From Glycine soja (lineage: Eukaryota > Streptophyta > Magnoliopsida > Fabales > Fabaceae), in assembly GCF_004193775.1 (NCBI RefSeq), contig NC_041021.1:37521718-37585717 (forward strand): a stretch of 64,000 nt of DNA. Reading direction: 5' to 3'. A program made the translations under genes and the position numbers. Below the pieces are notes generated by a model, which did not search any database, had not been told where the DNA came from, and saw only the letters and a program-made list of their open reading frames with translations. Shown piece by piece: positions 35,485-48,296 of this stretch. The stretch's first letter is position 1. Each line of letters opens with the position of its first letter.

Positions 35485-37499
35485 CCCAACTCAACTCAAC
35501 GCAAAAGCTTGTCAAACCAATACTACAGCACAACACCAACAAGTAGCAACCCTTGTCCTTATCTAGAATCAAAATTCCAGACCTAAAATGAGAATCAGGC
35601 GTCAATACTAAAATTTAGGCAAAAGAACAATGCTTTAAGGAAAACAAAGAGAACCCATTAAGGAAGAATCAAAAGGGTAGGTGGGGTTGGTATCCCCAAT
35701 TGGAAGGAGAAGAAAAACGTGCACCGCAGAAATCAGAAATCACACGTAGGAAATACGCGGAACAGAGAAGAATAATAACAAAAAAAAAAATGTGAATAAT
35801 AATAGGGATATTCGGTTTCGGAAAAGATTATTCCTTAGGAATGGTACCTGAAACTGGGAATGTACCTATATCTATCTGTCTATCTCCAGAGAACCGGGCT
35901 GTCAACGTCGTCGTTTTGACAGCCCGATTGGGTTGGAAGTGTGAACACGCCGACTCCTCCCTAAGATTATTCCTTTTATGATAAAATTGGGTATCGAATT
36001 TAAACCCTCCTCTGCAACCGAAAGTTAATTGAATTTTTTGAAACGGAGAAAAGAAAAACGAGATATTGTGAATTTGTGATTGTAAAGAAGAATGGACCAA
36101 CCACATTGAGCCACGTGGTGGAGTGTCACGAGAATGAATTCCACCGCACGCTCGTCCCAATAAATTTGTGGTTCCCAGAAATTAGGGGAGAGACGATGTG
36201 ACTCTGAAAGGACCTTTTTGCCCTTTATGGTTACTATTTTAGAAGTGATGTTTTTTTTTAAAAAAAAAAAACAAACTGTTAATTTACATTACATTACATT
36301 TGATCTTTGTAACTGTAATGATCATATCAACTAATATAACGGTTTGGTTGGGGATGATGTTGGTCAAATTAAGTGCCTACCCCTCAGTGACTCAGTCCTT
36401 AGATAAGATTGAAGAAATTTCAAAATTCAGAATCGTTTTTAAAACAAGAAAAGTCGGTGGGGAAAAAAAATAAAGTAACATTGAAATACAACTCAACCCT
36501 TTTTCCTCTTGCATTGGTTGTCATGTTTGACCTTATAATCAGAAATGAGAGTAGTCAAATTTCAAAGCAAGTTAAGCTGTCCAATGCCCAGTCAACTTAC
36601 TCGTTTCCCCCAACAACACTACCCTGCCATGATTTTTTCGTTTTACATAAGGATGAAATCATGCATCTCTTTTAAGGGTTATTAAATTGAATTTAATTAA
36701 TAGTACTTGAGCTTAAAGTTTTAGAAGTATTCAATCTTAGTGGGTTATCATATCATTCAAAGAATATAGGATAAAATAAAGAGATATGCTATTAATATAA
36801 CAATCTATATAACATTTTATATCCAAATAAATTGTTGTTTTTATGAAAACTACACATATTGTATTGTAGAAGATAATTTTGTTTTAACCAAATAGAACTC
36901 CTGTGAGAAAAAAAAAATCTTCCTCCAAATTCTAAATGTAACTGCATACCTTATACTTTAAATTTAAAACCACTCATTAAACTAGAGTAACATGTCATTT
37001 ATCTCAAAAAAAAAAAACTATGTCAATTAATCCATACATTTTTTGTTTTCAGCCTCGTCGCTGATTTCTCTTGTTGACTTAAACCTCCACCCCTATCTAA
37101 GTAAAGCGAAAATTAGCACAGGGCAGACCAAGTTGGCACACATTCTTTCCTAATTTTATTTAACTCCTATCCAATCCAAATAATCCCTTAATAGTATTTT
37201 TTTCACTAATAATAAATTATAATCATATTAAATATAAGTTAAAGACATTCGACCTGAAACCTTTTATTTTTTGGGTCGAAGAAATTAGACCTGATATCTA
37301 GATCACTTGCCAAAATTTGGCAGTTTACAACGAGACGAGTGAAAGCTTACCTACTAAAATGTACTTAAACAAAGCTAGCTCCAATATTCCTGCATCCCAT
37401 TACAGGGAAATCTTGTATAGAGCCGTGCAGGTGAGGAAAACTTTACGAAGAATAGCATTTTTGGAATTGTTGTTCTCCATTGGAATGCATATAAAACAA
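35485..37499. other. Intergenic: 5' UTR/promoter of the DUF829 gene and AT-rich spacer
   Basis: Bases 35,485 to about 35,800 are probably 5' UTR and promoter of the minus-strand hydrolase-like gene. The rest is AT-rich, and I see no gene. The 3' UTR of CNX3 should lie just left of 37,500. Confidence 0.55.
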
Positions 37500-38531
37500 T
37501 CATTGTGTCCACCAATACTCTCCACTTTTTCCACCAGATTTATGCATAAGTCTTACATCTGTAATGGCTATATCTTTTGAAGCAGCCTTACACATATCAT
37601 ACACGGTTAAGCCTGCAATAGAGACTGCTGTCATTGCTTCCATCTCAACCCCGGTTTTACCGGTTGATGCAGCTTCCCCTTCTATTGTTACACTGAAGTC
37701 CTCATGATTCAATCTCAAGTCCACTTGCACGTGTGAAAGGCTTATATTATGGCACAACGGAATAAGGTTGCTAGTTTGCTTTGCTGCGGTTATGCCCGCA
37801 ATTTTCGCTACAGTAAGCACATCTCCTTTCGCCATTTGATTGGCCAAGACCAAATCAAACACCTTCTTTCCAAGAATTACCTTGCAAACAGCAATGGCAG
37901 TTCTTTTACTGCTTTCTTTTGGAGACACATCTACCATTTGAGCTTCCCCTGATTCGCCAGTATGAGTCAATTCAAAAGAACTTTCACCTGTGTTTGGAGA
38001 TGACAGCTGGGATTCATTGTTCAACCGACTATTGCTTGCAGAGCTAGCTAGTCCATTTGTAGGAGGTTCACCGAATACCGATTCCATTTCCTGAAATGGA
38101 ACAGACAATTTAACATGGATTATAGTAATCCTACAAACATTTCTCTGTACAAGTGGAACAAACCTTAATAGTAGATATTGAATAGCAAATAGAAATCCAA
38201 ACAGAAATTTGGTTAGATTTTAATGACTTCAGTGCTTAATATGATAATACTAATACGACCCAGCTACGCATTCAAACAGATATATGATAAATTAAAAAGG
38301 TTATGAACATCCAACAAGGTGACAAGTGAACTTAATCTCTTTGCATTGTGATACATTATGTCAGTGTGTGCCAAAAACAGAAAAGACACTGCATTTACCT
38401 CTAGCAGAACACACCAAAGACTTTACCTTGTTGAGTTCTTGAATAGCACTTTCATAGCCATGGGTAACAGAAGAGCTGAACATCCTCTTTGATTGAGGAC
38501 ATGCAGCAATAATTCTCCGAAGAAGCATCAT
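37500..38531 (-). CDS. CNX3: Cyclic pyranopterin monophosphate synthase (MoaC/CNX3), two exons
   Basis: Exon 1 (38,531-38,427) and exon 2 (38,090-37,500) join in frame to 231 residues. The enzyme turns the GTP-derived cyclic intermediate made by CNX2 into cPMP, the first stable product of molybdenum-cofactor synthesis; in plants this occurs in mitochondria. The start MMLLRRIIAACPQSKRMFSS is basic and serine-rich, as expected for a mitochondrial presequence. The MoaC domain spans about 85-231 with MVDVSPKESSKRTA, LIPLCHNISLSH (H149, H155), VEMEAMTAVSIAGL (E184, E186) and YDMCKA (D200, K203), so the catalytic set is complete. It ends GEYWWTQ. A likely 5'-UTR intron acceptor (TTTTTATTGCAG) lies at about 38,571-38,582. 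Confidence 0.92.
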
Positions 38532-38582
38532 ATCGTATGCAGATCCTGCTGCTGCTATTTACTCTACAGCTGCAATAAAAAG

Positions 38583-41040
38583 AAAAATTAATTAAAGTAA
38601 GCAAAGGAATGTCATCATTAATAATTTAGTGGAATTGCCACGGAACAGCCTAGGGTGAGTTCTAACTTCTAACATAGCGCAACATAGTAGTTAGTATCGT
38701 ACGATTCGATACGATTCCAGCTGCTACCAATACGAATCGGAGGTTGTTTCGTTTTTGTTCCTGAATCGTGGTTGAATCTCTGTATCGGGGATTAATCGCG
38801 CTTGCTCATGATGTTATGGTGCCTCAGCTACCGGTGCTTTCGCCTTAGCAGCCTGCACTACGCTCTCACGGCGGTAGAATGCGATAGGTGAAAGAAGAAA
38901 AGCAAGTGTTAATCTTCAGTGGATTATTTTTAGGGTTAGGGTCGGCAACTTCAAAATTTTAGAGTCAACATGTGAATTATATACGTACATAGTATTGTTA
39001 GCAAAAAATAAAAATCAAATAAAATAAACCCTACGTACATAGCAATTAGCATCAAATTTCATATTAATTCTCAAAAATCGCAGTCTACGTACAGGGAACT
39101 ATTTTTTTCACAACAAAAATACGTATAAAGAACCTTTATAACCTTCATTTGTCAACTTTAAGGGTTAGTGCGGAAAACTCTACATTCTTAAGGATTAGTC
39201 CACTCTCTAGTTTGCAAAATCAATTTTACAAAATTAATTTTAAATATTTTATTTGAAAATTTCATTATCTGCATTTACTTTGTCAACCAATTTGGTCATT
39301 TCACACATTGATTTGTATCCGTTAACAACTTATATAATTAAGCTGTGAATTGAATCAATTATACTAATTATTTAAGTTGTCCAGCAATACACCCGTTAGA
39401 TTCAGTGGTGTAATTTGAATATATAATTATTATAAAGGAAATAACTCAAATGTCTATTTTTCTAATGAACATTTTTACCTCCAAGAATTATAAACTTTCA
39501 ATTTCAGTTACATCTTTTCAAATAGTTCACACTATAACTACATACGTATTTAACTTTCCGTGGTCCAGATACGAAGTGCTTATTTTTGCCCTAGTTAAAT
39601 GGGAAACGAAATGGGAAGTGATTCTTGTGCTTCAAGTTAGGATGGAGAGAGTGAGAGAGATAAGGGAAATCTCTAATGGCTGGTGAATCAGAGATAGAGA
39701 GGATTGGCTTTCTGGTGTGGCGTGGACAAATTCTGACCCCAACCTCTCTCTCTCTTTTTAACTCTTTATCCTTCCTTCCGCGCCATCAGTCTACAAAAAA
39801 AAAAAAAAAAGCTATCTGTGATTTTTTTTTTAATATCTATGAATAAACCATTTTTTACTGTTGTCAATTTTTTTAACATATTATTGACAAAGAGTATTCC
39901 CTTTTCATATCTCTTAGGTTTGTTCTCGATACCTTTAGATGATTGTCTAATTATTTTGCACTGAATAACATTTTTTCTTAATTTTTTTATCATTTCTTTT
40001 ATTTCTAATATTATTATTATTTAAGTTGTCTATCATCGTATTAAATTTTGTATATAAAAGAAATTGAATTGTCTCATCCAAATTAAGAATTTGAAATGCT
40101 AGAATTTTGAATTGATTTTTTCAAACAAATTACTTGGGTAAATGAAAGAAATTTAAATATAAAAAAATTAAAATTTTTGGCATTTCAAATCTATTATATT
40201 TTAAAATTCCTCTTCCAAACACAAGGAAGGTTTTTTATTTTATTTCAGGTAGAAGTACTTAAACCGAATTTTCAAAACAACAATATGGCCAGTGGGACAT
40301 ATTTGACTTAAGAGCCATTTTTTCCCTGATACCTTACTTTTTCTCTCTTTGTTCACCTCAGTTGGAACTCATCTTTTACCTTATCCTACACATCACATTA
40401 CAATTTTAGAAAACCAAACTAAGCTACCTTAAAAAAATATGAAGCCTTAAAGTTTCTCTAAGGTCAAGGATTAAAATAAAAGTTATTAGTAAGTGTTTAA
40501 ATTAAAAATAAGAAGTTTTTTTTAAAAAAATATTATCAATATACTCGTATCATAATTTTCAGTCCACTCTCACCATAATTTTCAACAAAAAAAAATCTGT
40601 TTATTAATTCATTAAGAGCAATCATCGATAAGACCCGAAAATAAATATATACTTTGTTTAATCCAGAACTTATTCTTTGAAAGAGTATCACAACATTATA
40701 GTTATTTTAAAGAATTAAATTTTGGCAAGCTCAAACTAATTTCCGAAACTAACCCTTAATAATTTCCAGAAGAGAAAACAAAAAAGAACTAATTTCATAG
40801 ACGTTAAGAGATTCACAAATTATTGTTTTATAATCAATAAAGTTGACCAAATTTCATCACTTGGTTGGGAGGCATATTGCATTAAAGGAGGGAAAAGGAA
40901 GAAAGGTACATATATACTTGTATCAGCTTTAAGATTTGGAGGTTTCACTTTACTTTGGGAGATGGATGAAAATCATCTATAATTCAGTAGACTATAAATT
41001 TTAAATAGAAATAATTATCTAAACTGAATCAAGTGCAAGA
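38583..41040. other. Intergenic: CNX3 5' side, then AT-rich
   Basis: The part next to CNX3 (to about 38,900) is probably its 5'-UTR intron, leader and promoter. Beyond that is AT-rich sequence with poly-A/T runs and no supported gene. Confidence 0.55.
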
Positions 41041-41050
41041 ATCACCAAAC

Positions 41051-43956
41051 TCAATATGCAAGAACTGCAAGAGAACCAAAAATGTCACTCAGACCTCCAT
41101 AATATGTTTCTATATGGACAAACTTGCTGTCAATAACTATTCTACACTGCAACACATTTTTCTGATCAAGGAAAAGTGAATACTTCTCATATAATCCTTC
41201 CTTTGGTGCTAGATTCAATAAGCAAGACCAAGGAGCAGACACCTTATACTGCGCAGTACTGAATCGTTCTTGGCCAGTGGCCATTAATATTTACAAACAC
41301 GTGTAGATGAGACCTGTCCCCTCTCTATGGAGTTGGTAACAGAAATCATATGTTACCAATATTTACTCCATAACAGACTTTATTATGTAAGCTTCCATTC
41401 CGTACTCTTCACAAAGCTTAACTAACTCCAAGGCATCACCAGCTGCTTTATACCCAAATTGGTAGTTCTCACCTACCAGAAAGTTCCAGAATCCAGTACA
41501 GACTTCTATTTCAGCTTATGTGTGAGTAAATATTGGTAACATAATATATCATGTTGATGTTGCTATTCAGGAAAAATAACAAAATACGAGTAAATTATGT
41601 TAATATTAAAGGGGGTGGTATACGTTGATGGTAAATTGTGGAGCTACTTATTTACCTGTGGATTGAGATGCCGCACACTTGAAAACTCAACCTGAAACTC
41701 TTCTGGGACCATGTTACAGCAATAAGAAACCCAAGAAGAAAGAACTCGCTTTTGGTCACATTTAGCAACTATAGGAGGCCTGTTTAGGAAACATTTAACA
41801 AAATATACGTTACTTTACCAATGGAGATAACAATTATGATGCTCTGATACCCCAACAATTCAGAACCTAAACATGAGTTAGGAGTTTATTTATTTACTAA
41901 AATTATGTCAAGAACTATTTTAACAACCATAACATAGCCAAATAATGTATCTTTCACGTATATAATAACCCAAAGAACTCCAAAACAAAGACCAAACTTC
42001 TGGAGAATGTTTTTAAACACTTCCTTAGTCTTCCTTAAAGTGAATTCCATGTGCAATATTGATTGCATAGTTATTCTACCTGATGGAAAAGTTATTACAA
42101 TGACAAAGTAAATCCAGTTTTTTGGTCTATTTGGATAAACTTCTCCAAAGGCACTTATAGGAGAAGAAAATAAGAAGGAAAAAAGAAATACACTTCTCCA
42201 AAAGAACTTGTCAGTATGTCATACCTAAGTTCCCAACAAAGTAATTTTGCCATGCCAACAAATGACAAAAGAAATGGAGGTCCGGGCCTGGACGCTTGAA
42301 TTGCAAGTTCTCGATGACCTATGTGCAGAGCATCAATCTTTCCCAATGCTACAATTCCACCCGGTAATGATTAAGATAGAATCAATAATAGTACATAAAA
42401 TATATGCCAACTTCCGAAGTGAAAACTACAATTGCTGCATGTCTTTCTTCACTAGATCCCTATATACACTCAAGAAAGCAGTACTAATTTACCCCCTGTT
42501 TGGTGGAATTACTAGCGGGGATTTGAAGGGAAATTTTCCAAAATTAGTGTGGGTCCCACATCTCAACCACACTATTTCAATTCAATTCAAATATTTGTTC
42601 TCCATTCTGTTCCATTCCACTCTACCAAACTATGCATTAGCCAATAAGCAATAAATCTACATACACGAAGACTAAAAGAAGAATTAGTAATTGGCCATAA
42701 ATAGCCTAAAGAATAAAAAGATGTACAAAGTTAATGAAGAAACGCGATTCTAAGCTATGGGAATTAAGAAGTACAAGCGCACTCCTCTCCTATAAGAAAC
42801 TATCATGACATGGTGAATCACAGAACCAGTTCCACAATATCATCAATCATCCTTTTCTTTTTTATTTTGGGAAAAAAGTATGTTATTTTCCTCCAAACAA
42901 TATGGATATTCTAAGAACACAAATTGCATATTACACAGTTGGACATGCATATGAAAAATGGTAAAAGAGGCATAAGGTGAACGAGGCTAAAATCCTGCCA
43001 CAGCAGATGTTCCGTCGGAGAGAATTTCACGTTCATCTTCTTGTTGGCTTCACATAAGAAAGAAATCAGATTCTTGACTAAAGCAGGATGACAATTAATG
43101 CACATAAAAACCAGTATATCTGTTTATTGGTTGATTTTTATTTCCACAATTTACACATAGATATTGTTTAACAAATTTCATCTGAATTTTTTACAGCCGT
43201 GCATGTGGAAGCCGTTAGAAATCAACTCTCTTTCTGTGTGTGTGTATAAGATTAAAATATTCAATGAACAATTAGCACATAAAACTCATGTTGTAATTGG
43301 ATATATTTCACAATAAGTATTTATAGAAAGAAAAAAAAAAGCTAAAATGAATTAAATTTCTTCCATAAGTTAAAATCAACTTATTCTATAGAAGATTTTC
43401 ATCTAACGTGTCCAAAACCTGAAGTGAATACGTTAACTTTAGCGTACTGAGAAGTTAATTCAAACACGACCTCTATATTCTTATTATCATGCATGCTTTA
43501 GGCAACTCATTCCTCGGACATGAACATATAACCTATAAGTTTAACTTTGGAGTAAATCAAAGGGTCAACAAAGAATGCTAACTTAATAATACCCTATCAT
43601 CTGAAGATACGAATTTTATAACCACATTTAAGTTAAACCCCCAGAGATTTGTTCAGCTCATACCAAATCACCAACTTTTAAAAAACACACCTAACACCTC
43701 AATTTTTTTAAGGAGGTGAACCAAGTAAGCAAGTCTCCATCCAACTACCAAGAAGGAAAAGTAAAAAAAAAAAAATAACAAAACCCAATTGATGAAATGA
43801 AGAATAGAACCTGAAACAATCGAAAAGGAGAGGAATTTCGCCGGGGAACTTAGGTGGGGTGACAAAACAGCGGTAATTTGAGGGCACTATGGTTTGAGAA
43901 ATGGCGATGCCTCCTCCCCAAATGGTGGGAAATGCGAGAGACGCCACCACCAACCA
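41051..43956 (-). pseudogene. Broken plastid FAD synthetase (RIBF-like) gene
   Basis: Exon-like blocks appear in order on the minus strand. Block 1 (43,956-43,811) starts MVGGGVSRISHHLGRRHRHF and continues in another frame as FVTPPKFPGEIPLLFDCF. Block 2 (about 42,362-42,226) has [20 protein letters not shown], the nucleotidyltransferase motif with HIGH. Block 3 (about 41,780-41,658) is [16 protein letters not shown]. Block 4 (about 41,478-41,310) has [20 protein letters not shown] and IERGQVSSTRV. Block 5 (41,284-41,051) has VSAPWSCLLNLAPKEGLYEK and VIDSKFVHIE. Defects: a frameshift in block 1, no AG acceptor in the ~40 bases before block 2, a stop after IIKSVME in block 4, and loss of the segment between SSTRV and block 5. 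Intact homologues make FAD in plastids. Confidence 0.78.
42488..42640. mobile_element. Possible MITE inside the RIBF relic
   Basis: The ends CCTGTTTGGTGGAATTA and ATTCCACTCTACCAAACTA form an imperfect inverted repeat around about 150 bp within an intron of the RIBF relic. No clear target duplication was seen. The size and ends suggest a hAT- or Harbinger-like MITE, tentatively. Confidence 0.35.
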
Positions 43957-45334
43957 TTGCGTTCCACTCACTCACTGCAGCGTGTTGCTAGGTGCACCTG
44001 ATATATTGTCTTTAAGTGTATTTTGTTTTTACCGATTATGGATTTTAAAAATGCCCTTAAGTAGAGTCAAATATCTGATTTTCGTCTTATTAGTCTGACG
44101 CTTTAATTAATTAAGTTAATAGGTTAATTATTTTATAAAATATATAATATTATTATATATAATATTAAAATTTTTAATATATATTTAATATACATGTAAA
44201 TAATTATATGACAATTAATTTTGATATAATTTATATATGATTAGTTAATTCATATGTTTTTTCTATGAAAAAGGGTAAAATGAAAAAATCACATAATTAC
44301 TGTATCACTAATTTTAATTTTGCTAGGTGCACGCATCAATGCCCCTCACTGCACCGTCGTCAATCTTTCTCGTTAAGGGAAATAAGGGATAATAGTCTAA
44401 TAGGTTTTGGGCTACAATGGGTCGGGTCGGGTCGGGAACTTGGCTCATATTCGTTTTTCACAAAAAAACAAATGTCACCCTCATTCGCATAATACGAATT
44501 TCATCATATTTGTATAAATTTAAAACACCTAATTATAATTACAGCTAAATTAAAATTTTGATTTTTTATTTTTTAAAATTCATAATTTTAATTTTTGTGA
44601 TTTTTAATTGTAACATTTGATTCACTAGTTTTTTAAATTATGATTAATAGAGATATTAAATTAATTAAAATGATTAATTATTAAAAAAATTGATTAAAAA
44701 CTAATTGTATCATATTTTTTATTAAGTCACGTTCAGTCTTATAAGTGTCTGAAGAAAACTTCTTACTAATATTTATTCTTATATTATAAGTTTAACGACA
44801 GAATTTAAAAAAAAAAACTACTAGTATCATATTTTTTATTAAGTCACGTTCATTTTATTTTTGTTAATACGTCTAATTTCTATCAAATATTATTACTTAA
44901 ACTTAACTAATATAAATATAAATTTAAGTTAATTTTAATAATCAAATTTAGATAAACTACATTAAACTGAAAAAATATTTTGTTTAAGTTACATTTTAAG
45001 ATTATTATAACCTTAACAAACCATCATTTATTTATTTTCAAAATTTTAAATTTTAACATATCATATCAAATCAAATAAATAAATAATCACTTAATTCAAA
45101 TAATTTATTTTTATATATTTTCTTCAATTTTCAAATTTGCCTTTTTAACTTAATTTAAATAGTGAGAATATTTATCATTAATAATAGAAAAATCTCATAA
45201 TTTATTCTTTTTTTAAGACATGTAATTTTACAGTATCTAATACTAATTATTATTATTATTAATATATCACACTTCTGTATCCGCATTTCTATTTCACTAT
45301 CATATTTTTATATGTTAAATTCGATAAATTAAAT

Positions 45335-45915
45335 TATTCATTCGATTTCTATAATTTTATTATTCATATTTTTTAGTCCCTATAGTTTGAAATTATTTTT
45401 TTAATCCTATTATTTACATTTTAATTCTCTTTTAGTCCTTATAGTTTATATTTTAATTTTCTTTTAGTCTCTATAGTTTGAAAGGATCATTTTAGTTTAT
45501 TTAATTTGTATTTTAATTACCTTTTAGTCCTTACTACAAAAAACATATAAAAATAATTAACTAAAAATTAGTTATAAATTATCAATTATTTTTTTATTAC
45601 AAATTATCTTGCAATAAATTAGTTACAAATTATTTACTAATATTTTTGTTGTAGTTAATTGTAATGGATAATATTATTCGGTAAGGACTAAAAGGAAATT
45701 AAAATATAAAATATATGAACTAAAAAAATTACTTTCAAATTATAAAGACTAAAAGATAATTAAAATATAAATTATAAAAAATAAAAAAATCATTTTCAAA
45801 CTACAGGACTAGAAAAGAATTAAGATGTAAACAAACTATAGAGACTAAAAAGTTACTTTAAAACTATAAGAACTAAAAAGTACAAATGATGAAATTATAA
45901 AAACCAAATGAATAT
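45335..45915. mobile_element. Foldback / long-TIR element with internal AGTCC(C/T)TATAGTTT repeats
   Basis: The left arm starts ATTCATTCGATTTCTATAAT and contains several TTTTAGTCC(C/T)TATAGTTT motifs. The right arm ends with the reverse complement, ACTATAAGAACTAAAAAGTA then ATGAAATTATAAAAACCAAA. The arms are each roughly 200 bp, imperfect, and surround about 180 bp of unrelated AT-rich DNA. It looks like a non-autonomous Mutator-like or foldback element. Exact ends and target duplication were not resolved. Confidence 0.6.
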
Positions 45916-48221
45916 ATATTTTTATATATTAACGTGTATATTAAGCTTATTATTTACTTTAGTTCGTCTTCTAGTAAAAAAAAATTACAGAATGTATTTG
46001 CAATAAAAAAAATTATACAAAAATATTTATTTTCATTCACATGGAATTCAACAAAAAATAAATGTGATAAAAAAAATTTTAAAAATTGAATTTTTGTTTT
46101 GATTTATATTATTAGTTCTAAAAATTTCTTAAACTTTTAAACTTGATTCAAATGATAATTTGATTCCACTAACTCCAAGAAAACATGTTATTGTTAGTTA
46201 GAAATATCTCTATCTCTATAAAACATTGTTTTATATATTTAGAATTTAAAAAAAGTGAACTAATGGCACAATTGTGATAAAGGTAGTTTACAAACTGAGT
46301 TTTATAATTAGGCAAGGTGTACTTGTACTCCCTTTTTTAGTTTAAGAACTTGATTCATTCAATTCACTTGTTCATGAACTCTAAGCTTCCCTAGAAGGGA
46401 CATAATTTGCATTTCAACATGAAAGAACATGACTAGAAAACTAACAAAGAGAGAAAAACTAACAACTAAAACATGAGGACTACAAAAAAATGTTATATAC
46501 ACCACTCAATGCACACTCTAGTCCAGTTTCATAAGAAAGATTAGTTTTATCAAAAACGGTAAATTCACCATTTTCCATTTTCAAGTAAATGTAAAACATC
46601 TATTGTTCTTTAATTTATAATTTTCTCTCTTCCCTATCAAATTTTTTATTGATCGACTCTTTTTGTCTTTTCTCTTTCAATTTACTCTTTCATTTATCGT
46701 GGTAACTACATACTCTATTTTTTTCAAATTATGCGTGCAATTTTTTTATCCATTTTATCTTTTGGCAACTACACCAAGAGGAAGCTTAGACGGAAAACTT
46801 GCTGCAATCAAAGTGTGTTAAGTGGACTTGAGCAATAGCAATTTTTTTTTGTTAGAAGTGAGCAACAACAGGTATTCTCATTGCACTAACAAGTTAATGC
46901 AGTACAATTGTGTAATAGAGAATAAAGGTTAAAATAAATGCATTTCATGTCTTCATATATTAAATTTGAGGCAAAGAATGGAATGATCATTGTGACCCAA
47001 AAAACGAATAAATGAATATTCTTTGGTGTACATTTACAGAGATGCAATGAGAATATTTTTTAGTCTACATATATAGAGATATAATTAATATATAAATGTG
47101 CCGAAATAAAAAAAAAGTCTTATTTTATTGCCAATTCAATACACATTCACCACTTTTAAAAGCTAGGTGGAGCGTCTTAGAAGATGAAAGAACCCCATAA
47201 TAATGGTACTGCGACATAATTAGTTTTTCATTTAAATCACCTTTCGTTACTTTCTTTGGAGCAATAACCTTCCATATAAAATTGGTTCTAATGTTCAGCA
47301 AATTTGAGTTGACACAAGAAATGAGAAAATTTGAAAACAATTTTATGTTACAAGCAACACGAAGCATGTATAATAGAGGAGAAATTTAAAATAAGTGCAT
47401 ACATCAAATCTTCGTTGTCTTGGGTGGGCTTAAAAGCTGATTCTATAATTCTAATATTCTACATGAAAGACCAAATTTGTTTTTAGCATGAGTAGTGAAA
47501 GTCCAAATTGTTTAACTCTTACAATATGCAATTGCACCTACAACATAGTAAACTAATTAAAAACTATTCTAAGTATAATTTTTAAAATATTTAATATATA
47601 AACAGTTTTATAATACACATGTGAGTATTTGATTGGATGACAAGAATATTTATATTAAATTCTTTTATTTTCATTATTTGAAAATTTAATTAAACTTTGA
47701 ATATTACAACACTATGTATATCTAAAGAATATTTATTTGCTAATAACCACTAATAATTTCTTTGGGTGATATATAGAAGAAAACACACCAAGAAAAATGC
47801 TTTTTATTAAATTGAACAAAATGAAATTAAAAAAAATGATTTTTAAAAATATTATTTTCTTTGCTCTGAGACAAACACGACTAATTATTGTGATGAAGCT
47901 TTTGTGTTGAATCATACACAACGAATTCACTGTGATGAACATTTTCTAATGACAAGCAACCTTCAATTGCCAAAAGTAGCCACACCAAAAATTAAACTAA
48001 AACAAATTATTAAATTAAAATTAATATACATGTTAATGCATATTACAATATATAAAATGCATATAAATAGACGTGCATCAAGGAAAAAATAATTCAACTC
48101 AAGTTCATATGCACATCAATTAGAATATACAATATATTTATTTTAGCACAATAAAAATTATGACAATATATTAAATTTTGCATAATACAAATGCGGACAA
48201 ACTTCGCGCCTATGTTTTCAC

Positions 48222-48224
<3 letters not shown>

Positions 48225-48290
<66 letters not shown>
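48225..48290. repeat. (TA)n microsatellite
   Basis: About 66 bases of alternating TA. Confidence 0.95.

Positions 48291-48296
<6 letters not shown>

Noticed and set aside
41051..41284. 77-residue frame as an independent small gene
   Set aside because: Its sequence is the C-terminal part of the RIBF family, in line with the other broken exons upstream.
42247..42654. 135-residue plus-strand frame
   Set aside because: Antisense to RIBF block 2 and running into the possible MITE; no family resemblance.
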